Shown: positions 56,117 to 64,000 of the stretch, in pieces
Position numbering within the stretch: position 1 is the stretch's first letter
Layout: every line of letters starts with the position of its first letter
Assembly (NCBI GenBank): GCA_903895195.1
Contig: CAITSZ010000047.1
Location: 62,001 to 126,000, forward strand
Source: an uncultured Chlorobiaceae bacterium
GTDB taxonomy: Bacteria; Bacteroidota; Chlorobiia; Chlorobiales; Chlorobiaceae
Direction of reading: 5' to 3'
DNA: 64,000 bases
Made by a program: the position numbers and the translations under genes
The notes under the pieces: model-generated
What the model was told of the DNA's origin: nothing
What the model saw: the letters and a program-made list of their open reading frames with translations, nothing else
Database searches by the model: none

Positions 56117-57172
56117 ATGAGTTACACACAGAACCATGTTAACATGAGCTTTTTCAGTAATCTGTTCAGAGATATCGCCATTGATCTTGGAACAGCAAAT
56201 ACATTGATTTTTATCAGAGGCAAAGGCGTAGTTTTAAATGAACCATCAATTGTCGCCCGCGAGCGCAATACTGGAAAAATAGTGGCAATAGGGCATGAAG
56301 CGCTGCTCATGCATGAAAAAACCCATCCAGGAATTATCACCATTCGACCGCTTGCAAGTGGTGTTATTGCTGACTATGAAGCAACCGAAGAGTTGATTAA
56401 AGGGCTTATCAATAAAACTAAAACTCAATTTTCATTCGGCATCCGTCGGATGGTTATCGGTATTCCTTCTGGTATCACCGAGGTTGAAAAACGCGCTGTA
56501 CGCGACTCTGCAGAACATGTCGGGGCCAAAGAGGTTTATCTGGTTACTGAGCCAATGGCTGCTGCAATCGGAATAGGACTTGATGTTAAGGAACCGATGG
56601 GAAATATGATTGTCGATATCGGGGGTGGAACAACTGAAATTGCCGTCATTTCACTCGGCGGCATTGCATCCGGTGAATCGTTGCGTGTTGCTGGAACCGA
56701 TATAACCAACGCAATTATCCGGCACTTCCGCAAAGCTTACAATCTGGCCATCGGTGAACGCACAGCTGAGGATGTTAAAATTAAAATTGCTTCAGCCTAC
56801 AAGCTTGAAAAGGAACTGACCATGATGGTAAGGGGCAGAAACCTTGTAACTGCTCTGCCTGAAGAGCGGGAAATCAACTCTGCCACTATCAGGGAAGCCA
56901 TTGCAACCCCGATCAGCCAGATCATAACGTCAATTAAAAAGAGCCTTGAGGTGACCAAACCTGAACTATCGGCCGACATTCTCGATCGTGGACTCTTCCT
57001 CGCCGGTGGCGGAGCTCTCATCAAGGGGCTTGACAAGAAAATCAATGAGGAAACAAAACTGGCCGTGCATATCAGCGAAGATCCGCTGACCGCCGTGGCA
57101 AGAGGGACCGGAGAGGTATTGGAAAACCTTGAAAAGTACCGCACCGTGCTTCTTTCGACCAAACGCTACTGA
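56117..57172 (+). CDS. mreB: rod shape-determining actin-like protein
   Basis: 351 residues from ATG 56117; an internal ATG at 56144 (MSFFSNLFRD) is an equally likely start, since MreB proteins usually begin just before the first strand. Actin-fold signatures: AIDLGTANTLIFIRGKGVVLNEPS (phosphate-1), IGIPSGITEVEKRAV, MIVDIGGGTTEIAVISLGGI (phosphate-2) and LFLAGGGALIKGLDK (adenosine). MreB filaments guide the MreCD/PBP2 elongasome, whose genes lie ~20 kb upstream. Single gene, convergent with bshA. Confidence 0.95.
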   Translation: MSYTQNHVNMSFFSNLFRDIAIDLGTANTLIFIRGKGVVLNEPSIVARERNTGKIVAIGHEALLMHEKTHPGIITIRPLASGVIADYEATEELIKGLINKTKTQFSFGIRRMVIGIPSGITEVEKRAVRDSAEHVGAKEVYLVTEPMAAAIGIGLDVKEPMGNMIVDIGGGTTEIAVISLGGIASGESLRVAGTDITNAIIRHFRKAYNLAIGERTAEDVKIKIASAYKLEKELTMMVRGRNLVTALPEEREINSATIREAIATPISQIITSIKKSLEVTKPELSADILDRGLFLAGGGALIKGLDKKINEETKLAVHISEDPLTAVARGTGEVLENLEKYRTVLLSTKRY

Positions 57173-57193
57173 TAAAAAAGCAGGGACCATCCA

Positions 57194-58330
57194 TTACTCC
57201 CCTTCCAGAAGCCTTGTATAATACTCTTCATACTGTTCAACAAGCGAAGCTGTCTCATAGAGCTTCGCTTGCTTGACGCAGGCTTCGGAACATGCAAGCC
57301 AGTGAGCATCGTCAGAGAGCAGAAGAAAGGCTTTTTCGGTCATGCCCTCAATATCGCCAGGGGCGAGAAGATAGCCGTGAAGACCAGGAACTATAAATTC
57401 GGGAAACCCGCCAGCATTGGTGGCAACAACCGGCACTCCACATGCCATAGCCTCAAGGGCGGCAAGTCCGAATGATTCCACATTACTCGGCATCAGCATA
57501 AGATCAGCAATAGAGAGAAGCGGAACAATATCGTCAAGCTTGCCGAGGAACCTTACCCTCTCTGTAATCCCCAACTCGCGCGCAAGAATCTCCGATTCAC
57601 TCCGTTCCGGACCGTCACCGACAAGAAGAAGCGTGGCATCAAGACGTTTGGTTAAGGCATTGAATATCCGGATAATATCACTGATACACTTCACCGGCCT
57701 GAAATTGGAGATATGAATGACAATTTTTTCATCCCTGATTCCGAGCTGTTCGCGGATTTCCTGTTTCGGTGAACGGCAGAATATCGAGGTATCGACAAAG
57801 TTGGCAATGACCGTGATCTCCTTTTTGGGGCTGAACATTCTGACAGTTTCATCCTTCAGATACACGGAAACTGATGTCACGCCATCAGACTTGTTGATGG
57901 CCAGTCGCACGACATCCTCCATGCTGCGATCGGCTCCGACTACCGTTATATCTGTTCCATGCAGAGTAGTGGCAATCTTGAAACACTTTTCATTGATACA
58001 CTTGTCCTCAAGAATCTGACGGGCAAGCATGGCGCTGAGGGCATGCGGAATAGCATAATGGGCATGCACAATATCCAGCTTTTCATAGTAGGCAACCTCA
58101 GCTATTTTAGAGGCAAGAGCAAGTGAATAAAAAGAACACTCAAAGAGAGGGTAATGCTTTAATTCAACCTCATGGTAAAAGATATTTTTTGAAAAGATGC
58201 CTAACCGAAAAGGCAGAGACTGGCTGAAAAAATGAACAATGTGCCCTTTAGCGGCCAGCGCCTTGCCTAGTTCAGTAGCAACAGCCCCGCTTCCTCCGTA
58301 GGTGGGATGACAGATAATGCCTATTTTCAT
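57194..58330 (-). CDS. bshA: N-acetyl-alpha-D-glucosaminyl L-malate synthase
   Basis: A 378-residue GT4 glycosyltransferase that joins GlcNAc from UDP-GlcNAc to L-malate, the first step of bacillithiol synthesis. The start KIGIICHPTYGGSGAVATEL (GGSG donor loop), the DIVHAHYAIPHALSAM acceptor region and the C-terminal VESFGLAALEAMACGVPVVA (E-x7-E motif) match the family, with length as in Bacillus BshA. In Chlorobi the known product is N-methyl-bacillithiol. bshB and bshC are not in the window. Confidence 0.88.
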   Translation of the reverse strand: MKIGIICHPTYGGSGAVATELGKALAAKGHIVHFFSQSLPFRLGIFSKNIFYHEVELKHYPLFECSFYSLALASKIAEVAYYEKLDIVHAHYAIPHALSAMLARQILEDKCINEKCFKIATTLHGTDITVVGADRSMEDVVRLAINKSDGVTSVSVYLKDETVRMFSPKKEITVIANFVDTSIFCRSPKQEIREQLGIRDEKIVIHISNFRPVKCISDIIRIFNALTKRLDATLLLVGDGPERSESEILARELGITERVRFLGKLDDIVPLLSIADLMLMPSNVESFGLAALEAMACGVPVVATNAGGFPEFIVPGLHGYLLAPGDIEGMTEKAFLLLSDDAHWLACSEACVKQAKLYETASLVEQYEEYYTRLLEGE

Positions 58331-58470
58331 GGTGTGTGATTGTGTGTGTACTCAAATATACCAATAAACGCTTGTAATAGTTGCCCTTGCACAGAATGAA
58401 ATTTGCAGGGTGACATGCATGTCAGTACATTCGACATACAGTCTGAAATTGTGAACGCATAAAGAGAGGA

Positions 58471-59850
58471 ATGGAAAACAGTCAAAAAAAACAAGCGGTA
58501 GCTTTAAGCTCTGTAATAGCAAGCATCCTGCTTACTGCTATGAAACTCGTTGTCGGCATCATGACCGGCAGTATAGGCATTATTTCTGAAGCGGCACACT
58601 CAGCTCTTGATTTCGGTGCTGCAGGCCTGACCCTGTTTGCCGTTCGAATGAGTGACAAACCCGCTGACAGTAAGCACCATTACGGGCATGCAAAGGTTGA
58701 AAGTGTTTCAGCGCTTATCGAAACGGGTCTTCTTATTGTAACAAGCGCATGGATAATATATGCGGCTATCGACCGGCTGAAAGGAGGTGCCATGGAATTA
58801 GAGGTTACATGGTATGCCTTTGCCGTTATGATCATATCAATCATTGTTGATTTTTCACGGTCAAGAGCGCTGAAAAAGGTTGCAAAAGAGACCAACAGCC
58901 AGGCGCTTGAAGCTGATGCGCTCCACTTCAGCTCTGATATTCTCAGCTCGGCAGTTGTTATTGTCGGCCTCATTTTCGTTACCATGGGCATCGCCTGGGC
59001 AGATGCGGCAGCGGGTATTGCTGTTGCCCTTCTGGTAGGATGGGCGGCGTTCAAACTCGGGAAAAAGACAATCGATATCTTGATTGATGCAGCACCGGAA
59101 GGACTCTCTGAGCGGATTGAAGAGATAGCAATGACTGTAGATGGAGTAATTTCAATTGATAAACTCAGGGTGAAACCAACCGGTCCTCAAGTATTTGTTG
59201 AAATGGTGGTCTCGGTCAACAGAACCTTGTCGGTTGAAAAAGTTCAGCAGATCTGCATAAAGATTGAACAGAAGGTGCGTGAAGATTTTCCTGTAGCAGA
59301 TTTTACCATCAATACGAAACCTATTGCCCTCAATAACGAAACCATAGCAGAGAGGGTGCATGTAATCGGGCTGAATCATAACCTTCACGCCCATAATATT
59401 TCAACAAACCTGACAGACAAGAACAAGCACATTACCTTTGATGTTGAGATTGACCATCAGCTTTCCATAAAAGAGGCGCACGATACGGTTACCGCACTTG
59501 AGGAGGAACTTCACAGGGAGTTCGACGGAGAGATCGATATATGCATCCATATTGATCCACTCCGCAATGATGAGCATAGCACCAGCTCTCTTTCATCTGA
59601 AGAAGAGAGGCTTGTTCGAGAAGTCATTGTCGGTGTCGCACAACGTATAGAAACTGTTCATGACGTCCACGATATCCAGATCAGGAAAAACGAGAAGCAG
59701 AAATTATTGATTACCCTTCACTGTTCATTTAATGATGAGGTGCTGTTAGAGGAGGTTCACTCTCTGACGAGCAGGCTTGAAGGAGCAATCTACCAGGCTC
59801 TTCCTGACGCTTACCGTGTCATCATCCACGCTGAACCGCTTTTTGCATAA
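58471..59850 (+). CDS. cation diffusion facilitator transporter with extended C-terminus
   Basis: A 459-residue member of the CDF (zinc/iron efflux) family. About six helices cover residues 1-200, with metal-site residues in SEAAHSALDFGA (H-x-x-x-D), HYGHAKVES and EADALHFSSDILSS (H-x-x-x-D). Most CDF proteins end with one ~80-residue dimerisation domain near residue 300. Here the tail continues for about 160 residues, with two further domains of the same kind (around ITFDVEIDHQLSIKEAHDTV and KLLITLHCSFNDEVLLEEVH). The tripled C-terminal domain is unusual. It stands alone upstream of the HAD gene. Zn2+/Fe2+ export from the cytoplasm is expected. Confidence 0.88.
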   Translation: MENSQKKQAVALSSVIASILLTAMKLVVGIMTGSIGIISEAAHSALDFGAAGLTLFAVRMSDKPADSKHHYGHAKVESVSALIETGLLIVTSAWIIYAAIDRLKGGAMELEVTWYAFAVMIISIIVDFSRSRALKKVAKETNSQALEADALHFSSDILSSAVVIVGLIFVTMGIAWADAAAGIAVALLVGWAAFKLGKKTIDILIDAAPEGLSERIEEIAMTVDGVISIDKLRVKPTGPQVFVEMVVSVNRTLSVEKVQQICIKIEQKVREDFPVADFTINTKPIALNNETIAERVHVIGLNHNLHAHNISTNLTDKNKHITFDVEIDHQLSIKEAHDTVTALEEELHREFDGEIDICIHIDPLRNDEHSTSSLSSEEERLVREVIVGVAQRIETVHDVHDIQIRKNEKQKLLITLHCSFNDEVLLEEVHSLTSRLEGAIYQALPDAYRVIIHAEPLFA

Positions 59851-59866
59851 CTAACAATAAGAAGCC

Positions 59867-60571
59867 ATGAACGGAGCTATACCGGAAACGCTTGCGTTTG
59901 ATATCTATGGAACCCTGATTGATACACACGGCCTTATTGCTATGCTGCGATGCCATGCCGGTGATAACGCTTCCCGTTTTTCGCAACTGTGGCGTCAGAA
60001 ACAGCTTGAATACTCATTCAGACGCGGACTGATGCGTCAATACCAGGACTTCAGCATCTGCACTGCCCAGGCACTTCAGTACACATGCCTCTCTTTCGGA
60101 GTATCTCTCACTGAGAATGAAACAGCTGCACTGCTGAACGCATACAGGGCTCTACCAACCTTTGAGGATGTGACGGAGGGACTTGGAAATGCGAGGGATG
60201 CCGGATTCCGACTCTATGCGTTTTCAAACGGGAAGGAAACCGATATAGTGCAGCTGCTTGATCATGCTGACATCAGCCGATATTTTATCGATATCATCAG
60301 TGTCGACGCTGTACAATCATTCAAGCCTGACCCTCTTGTTTACCGGCACTTTCTCGAAAAATCAGCAGCAAAGGCTGAAAACAGCTGGATGGTTTCTGCT
60401 AATCCTTTTGATGTTATCGGCGCCGTGTCAGCCGGGATGAGATCGGCATGGGTGCAACGTTCGCCTGATGCTATCATGGATCCCTGGGAGATAAAACCAA
60501 CCGTTGCAATTCATCGCCTCAACGAGCTGGTGAGCGCGATAACCGACTGGCGAAAAACTACTTTCCGTTAA
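59867..60571 (+). CDS. haloacid dehalogenase type II-like HAD hydrolase
   Basis: A 234-residue HAD protein with FDIYGTLIDT near residue 12 (nucleophile Asp), the FSNGK motif II Ser (~residue 125), the motif III Lys in SFKPDPLVY (~residue 155) and VSANPFDVIGAVSAGM (~residues 178-193). These are the L-2-haloacid dehalogenase (type II) subclass features. In most genomes such proteins act on small phospho- or halo-acids, or have unknown substrates. It starts 16 bases after the CDF gene, so cotranscription is likely, but the functional link is unclear. The spacer 60572-60876 has no gene or clear site. Confidence 0.85.
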   Translation: MNGAIPETLAFDIYGTLIDTHGLIAMLRCHAGDNASRFSQLWRQKQLEYSFRRGLMRQYQDFSICTAQALQYTCLSFGVSLTENETAALLNAYRALPTFEDVTEGLGNARDAGFRLYAFSNGKETDIVQLLDHADISRYFIDIISVDAVQSFKPDPLVYRHFLEKSAAKAENSWMVSANPFDVIGAVSAGMRSAWVQRSPDAIMDPWEIKPTVAIHRLNELVSAITDWRKTTFR

Positions 60572-60876
60572 GAAATCTTTCCTTTTTCCCTCCATACTTA
60601 TCCTTGATAACGGCTTTTTCAAACATTATTTTTTTAAATTGTACAGTTAACGGCACTGCGTCGTATGTATTACGATCCCCCCAGCTTTGCCTTTATACAC
60701 AGAAGGTGATTAAATCACTCTCTGAAAAATACTCTCTCTCTTGACATTAATTATATCGGCGGCATCATCCGTCCCTTGCAATTTTTTTTATTCGCTTGAA
60801 TCTGTCAGTCGGAAAAACGAGATAAACGGGGCTACCGAAAACCGAAAAGAGTAGGTAAAAAATAAATTACCCAGCG

Positions 60877-61914
60877 ATGGCAATGAAAAAAATTACAAAG
60901 AAACTCTGTAAACAGCCGAAAACTATCCAGAGGACTTTTGACCCTAATGTATCTCAACACAGAAAGGGTTTTATCCTTTCAACCGGATTGAAATGGGTCA
61001 ATAGCACAGAGATCAAGTACATGTTTATCGAAGGGGATGAACCACAAAAAAATGTTGTGAGAACGGCTTTCAAGGTCTGGAAAGATCTGGGTATCGGCAT
61101 CTCATTCAAAGAGGTTCCGGCGGTTGAGGATTCAATGGTGAGAATAGGGTTTGACTACACTGATGGCTCATGGTCTTATGTTGGTCGGGAAATTTTAAAC
61201 ATTCCTAAAAATCAGAAAACAATGAATTTCGGCTGGGACTTGACTGCCGACAGTTATGGCATGACTACGGCAGTTCATGAAATAGGTCATACGATTGGCT
61301 TCCAGCATGAACACCAAAGTCCATTTGCGGGTATCGAGTGGAACATCCCTGCGGTGTATGCAGAGTTTTCAGGGCCACCCAACAATTGGCCAAAAAGTGA
61401 AATTGATTCTAACATCATCGATAAATTACCGGCAAATCAGGTGAAGGGTTCTGCGTGGGATCCCAAATCAATCATGGAGTATGAATTCGGGCCGGGATTG
61501 GTGGTACAACCAGCTGAGTACAAAAAGGGAATATTTCCTCCCGGCATTTTATCGGCAACCGATATACAGGGAGTAAAGTCGTTCTATCCGGTTGTTGCTG
61601 AAAAAACTATTGTAAAGCTGCAATTGCATAAATCGGTGCAAATTAAAGCAAATTCAGGCGGGCAGGATGATTTTATTTTTACTGCTCCTTCGACAAAAAA
61701 ATATACGTTTCGAACAGTTGGAGAGCTGGATACTGTAATGGTGATATCTGAAAAAGCAAAGACTGAAAACCATTACCTTGCCGGGGATGATGACAGTGGT
61801 TATGAAAAAAACGCCAAAATCACACTGCCTCTGATAAAAGGACGGAGCTACTTAATCAATGTCAGGGTAATGTATGCACCGGCAACCCAAAGCGGCTCTA
61901 TTATAGTCAGCTGA
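60877..61914 (+). CDS. astacin-like (M12A) zinc metallopeptidase with C-terminal PPC-like domain
   Basis: 345 residues. The catalytic zinc motif HEIGHTIGFQHEHQSP (~residues 134-149) matches H-E-x-x-H-x-x-G-x-x-H-E, and the Met-turn is in SIMEYEFGPG (~residue 200). The C-terminal ~95 residues (QDDFIFTAPSTKKYTFRTVG, then ending SIIVS) look like a pre-peptidase C-terminal (PPC) beta domain. No signal peptide is visible: the N-terminus MAMKKITKKLCKQPKTIQ is basic and lacks a hydrophobic core, unlike most secreted astacins. It could leave by another route (PPC domains often accompany secretion) or act inside the cell. The upstream 305-base spacer is unexplained. Confidence 0.8.
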   Translation: MAMKKITKKLCKQPKTIQRTFDPNVSQHRKGFILSTGLKWVNSTEIKYMFIEGDEPQKNVVRTAFKVWKDLGIGISFKEVPAVEDSMVRIGFDYTDGSWSYVGREILNIPKNQKTMNFGWDLTADSYGMTTAVHEIGHTIGFQHEHQSPFAGIEWNIPAVYAEFSGPPNNWPKSEIDSNIIDKLPANQVKGSAWDPKSIMEYEFGPGLVVQPAEYKKGIFPPGILSATDIQGVKSFYPVVAEKTIVKLQLHKSVQIKANSGGQDDFIFTAPSTKKYTFRTVGELDTVMVISEKAKTENHYLAGDDDSGYEKNAKITLPLIKGRSYLINVRVMYAPATQSGSIIVS

Positions 61915-61936
61915 GCAGCATAAAAACTGTTGACGG

Positions 61937-62602
61937 CTATAGCACCCGATTGATAAAGTCGATGAGAGGTTTCACCGATCTGAATTTGACAGAAAGCGAG
62001 TCTGCAAATCCCGGATCGGTGACTTCGTTATTGTCGAGAAAGCGCTGGGTGAAGTATCCTTTGAACTTGAGGTAGTCTATTGCGGGATTTGAGATGTCAT
62101 AGCCTTTTGGTGGGCGGACCAATTTTCCGGATGGCTGGACTCCTTCAGGGAAAAAGTGAAGCAACTCTTTGCCTTGAACGATTGATTGCCACTCTTTGAA
62201 AAAGCGGTCTATCTCCCCTCTTACATGCTCAAGAATGGCTGGTTCAGGCATGTATATCCCTCCTCCTGCAAAAGAGGCGCCAGGCTCCACATGAAGATAA
62301 TATCCGGCATAGGGACTCTTTCGGCCTCCCTTGTTGATAAAGGCAAAGAAGTTTGTCTTGTAGGGCGTTTTGTCTTTTGAAAAACGAATATCGCGGTTGA
62401 TTCGCATGAGACATGCTTTCGGCTCAAGGTATGATGATGCGATATCATCATCGAAAGAGGAGAGCCGGGCAAGCAGTTGGACGACTGTATCCAAAACATC
62501 ACCCTGTGCCTTCTGATACTCTTTATTATTATCGTCAAACCATGCCTTGGTATTATTGGCTTTCAGGTTCGAGAGAAAGTCGAGGGTTTTTGTGGTAATC
62601 AT
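61937..62602 (-). CDS. DUF2461 (TIGR02453) family protein
   Basis: A 221-residue protein beginning with FLSNLKANNTKAWFDDNNKE, the DUF2461 start (L-x-x-N-N-x-x-x-W-F-x-x-N-x-x-x-Y), and containing CLMRINRDIRFSKDKTPYKTNF (~residues 60-82) and SPYAGYYLHVEPGASFAGGG (~residues 92-113). The family is widespread, soluble and of unknown function. It is convergent with the protease gene (22-base gap). Degenerate CCTATAG repeats lie in its upstream spacer. Confidence 0.88.
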   Translation of the reverse strand: MITTKTLDFLSNLKANNTKAWFDDNNKEYQKAQGDVLDTVVQLLARLSSFDDDIASSYLEPKACLMRINRDIRFSKDKTPYKTNFFAFINKGGRKSPYAGYYLHVEPGASFAGGGIYMPEPAILEHVRGEIDRFFKEWQSIVQGKELLHFFPEGVQPSGKLVRPPKGYDISNPAIDYLKFKGYFTQRFLDNNEVTDPGFADSLSVKFRSVKPLIDFINRVL

Positions 62603-62618
62603 AAAATCAAGAGTTAGT

Positions 62619-62665
62619 TATAGGTCCTATTGGATGCATAAGACCTATAGTACCTATAGTATTAT
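62619..62665. repeat. degenerate CCTATAG-type repeat cluster
   Basis: The spacer upstream of the DUF2461 gene contains AGGTCCTAT, AGACCTATAG, TACCTATAG and TATACCTATGG in a row. Units are imperfect and of 9-10 bp. This resembles the GGGCCTAT/GGGCAAATA repeats at 40.7 kb and may be a decayed tandem repeat. Confidence 0.5.
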
Positions 62666-62667
62666 AC

Positions 62668-63168
62668 CTATGGAAGAGTTCGTTTTTTCTTGTCGGACAT
62701 GGTGAAAGAGTCCTGATCAACACCTTTTTTTTCTGAACTGGTTACCAGTTTGTGCAGAATACCTATAACAAGAAGAGAGGCGAGCAAAAGACCGTAATGC
62801 CAGGTGTTGGTGACCTGTTCTATGCTCTGACCTGCAGTTACTGTACGAACCGGCTCAACAATCAATTGCCTGAGTAGAGTTATCATGGCTACTTCGATGA
62901 AAACAACCACGTGGAAAACGCCGGTCTGGACATAATTGATCTCAGCAGAGATAAGACTCGACAGGGTCCAGACAATAAAAAGTGTACCCAACGCCTGGAG
63001 AAAACCGTGAGCAAGATTATTTATTTCAAATGAATGAACAACAGCCATGGCAAACTCCCACAATACCATCATGCTGGCCAGCACCAGTGCTACGGCGAGA
63101 AAAGCATGCAGGATATGATTAAAGGCACGGAGAGCACTTAACAGGCGATCTTCGAAAGATGCTATCAT
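62668..63168 (-). CDS. PsiE-like membrane protein
   Basis: A 166-residue protein with four hydrophobic segments (residues ~18-40, ~58-75, ~80-105 and ~120-145). The pattern WTLSSLISAEINYVQTGVFH followed by VVFIEVAMITLLRQLIVE fits the phosphate-starvation-inducible PsiE family, which has an acidic residue before Y-x-x-T-G-x-x-x. Its function is not known. The basic Lys/Arg-rich C-terminus (SDKKKRTLP) is unstructured. The spacer to the plus-strand SRPBCC gene is 270 bases and empty. Confidence 0.7.
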   Translation of the reverse strand: MIASFEDRLLSALRAFNHILHAFLAVALVLASMMVLWEFAMAVVHSFEINNLAHGFLQALGTLFIVWTLSSLISAEINYVQTGVFHVVVFIEVAMITLLRQLIVEPVRTVTAGQSIEQVTNTWHYGLLLASLLVIGILHKLVTSSEKKGVDQDSFTMSDKKKRTLP

Positions 63169-63442
63169 GAACTACGGGGTTAATGGTTTACTGGAGCGGA
63201 AAAACAAGAGTTTCCGGAATGTTCACAATTATTAAATTCATGTTTACTTTATTGTAACAATTAGGAGCTGTGTTTGCAAGAAAGAGAGGGGTCAACAGTT
63301 AAGAAATCCAATTACTCTTTTTCATTCCGGTGCTCTCCCCCCCTGATTTATTGGAGAGTATCATCACTGGATGTACATTATTACAATATTCAGATTTCCT
63401 GGAGTTTTCACTGTATAGCTCTTGCTGTTAGATCCGATATGC

Positions 63443-63955
63443 ATGGACGAAAAAGAAATACAAAAGCTGCAGAAGGGTGAAGTTTTTATAACCCTTACCT
63501 ATTTGCCGGATGACGTAGTCAGCGTCAGCAGCAGAATCCATATTAATGCCCATCCTGAAGCGGTATGGAAGACGCTAACGGATTACGACAATCTTAGCAG
63601 CTACCTTCCAAAGGTTATGGCAAGCGATGTTGTTGAACGACATGGAAATGAAATCATTCTTGACCAGACCGGGAAAACCGGTATTTTTATCTTTGAAAAA
63701 GTTGTTAATTTCAGGCTCAAACTCAGTGAAGAATACCCTAATTCCATCTCCTTCGAGCAGATTGCCGGTGATTTTCTGGTTTATCAGGGAGAATGGCTGC
63801 TTGAAACCAGCAATGCAATACAAGGCACACTGCTCTCGTATAATGCAAAATTGAAACCGATTTTTTTTGCACCGCCAATTCTTGTCAGCTTTGTGCAGTG
63901 GCAGGATCTCCCGGGCATACTGACGGCTCACAAACAAAGAGCTGAAGCACTGTAG
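63443..63955 (+). CDS. SRPBCC (START-like, polyketide cyclase/dehydrase) family protein
   Basis: 170 residues from ATG 63443 (a TTG seven codons upstream is less likely). VSVSSRIHINAHPEAVWKTL, then LTDYDNLSSYLPKVMASDV is the signature N-terminal strand-helix of the SRPBCC helix-grip fold: a beta strand, then 'A-x-x-x-V-W-x-x-L-T-D-Y-x-x-L'. The fold binds hydrophobic ligands such as lipids or polyketides. There is no partner gene and the ligand is unknown. The remaining 45 bases of the window show nothing. Confidence 0.78.
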   Translation: MDEKEIQKLQKGEVFITLTYLPDDVVSVSSRIHINAHPEAVWKTLTDYDNLSSYLPKVMASDVVERHGNEIILDQTGKTGIFIFEKVVNFRLKLSEEYPNSISFEQIAGDFLVYQGEWLLETSNAIQGTLLSYNAKLKPIFFAPPILVSFVQWQDLPGILTAHKQRAEAL

Positions 63956-64000
63956 AGAACAGATCACATTTTAATAGTATCCCGCGGTGAACATTGTATT

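Noticed and set aside
60820-60875. GGGGCTACCGAAAACCGAAAAGAG upstream of the protease, reminiscent of part of a cyclic-di-GMP riboswitch
   Set aside because: Only a short stretch is similar and I could not pair the conserved stems, so no riboswitch is claimed.

Overview
The window looks like chromosomal DNA from a green sulfur bacterium (Chlorobi, Chlorobiaceae; probably the Chlorobium/Pelodictyon group). The placement is inferred from family-level recognition of the gene set: AcnB aconitase (fits a reductive TCA organism), an adenosylcobalamin-dependent ribonucleotide reductase, a pyruvoyl arginine decarboxylase, BshA, Kdo transferase, a DUF4293 protein, and short dispersed repeats of the kind common in these genomes. 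No photosynthesis gene lies in the window, so the genus is uncertain. Coding density is high and both strands are used.

Layout. 0-5 kb: the first codons of a metallo-beta-lactamase-fold gene, a DedA protein, a ParB-like small protein, TatA followed by a 7-bp tandem array, a STAS protein with an AT-hook-like tail, small unknown proteins and a coiled-coil HTH regulator. 5-16 kb: DEAD-box helicase, Kdo transferase, an ECF sigma factor with a membrane partner, a metal-transport cluster (soluble MgtE/CBS protein, a 55-residue membrane peptide, an NRAMP relative with an altered metal site), an MFS exporter, an orphan solute-binding protein and a DUF486 membrane protein. 16-19.6 kb: cysK, a DUF4293 protein, pdxA, ftsE.

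19.6-27.1 kb is the accessory part. It holds a complete four-gene Wadjet type I plasmid-defence operon (jetABCD) with overlapping reading frames. On one side is a 35-codon orphan frame. On the other are decayed toxin-antitoxin relics: a DUF4258 toxin fused by deletion to a YgiT-type antitoxin tail, and a possible HipA tail. 27-35 kb: nrdJ, then a minus-strand operon nadA, S1/P1-type nuclease, pentapeptide membrane protein, ketoacyl synthase III-like protein; then a GroES-like protein.

35-49.6 kb: mreC-mreD-mrdA and an FAD oxidase, a 54-residue zinc-ribbon gene, a repeat-rich spacer, smpB, tyrS, pyruvoyl arginine decarboxylase, nadB, nadE, a Yip1 protein, an EnvC-like M23 protein with degenerate zinc ligands, and murA. 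49.6-50.3 kb: four tRNAs (CAU, Glu-CTC, Arg-ACG, Gln-CTG). 50.3-64 kb: a repeat lipoprotein, acnB, queA-hisD, mreB, bshA, a CDF transporter with an extended C-terminus, a HAD hydrolase, an astacin-like protease, a DUF2461 protein, a PsiE-like protein and a SRPBCC protein.

Functional threads: NAD synthesis (nadA, nadB, nadE), cell shape and wall (mreB, mreCD, mrdA, murA, EnvC-like, ftsE), metal handling (NRAMP/MgtE-like, CDF), thiol and sulfur metabolism (cysK, bshA) and plasmid defence (Wadjet). No wholly undescribed system is clearly demonstrated. The best candidates for something new are the metal cluster with its tiny membrane peptide and the nuclease/pentapeptide/ketosynthase operon.
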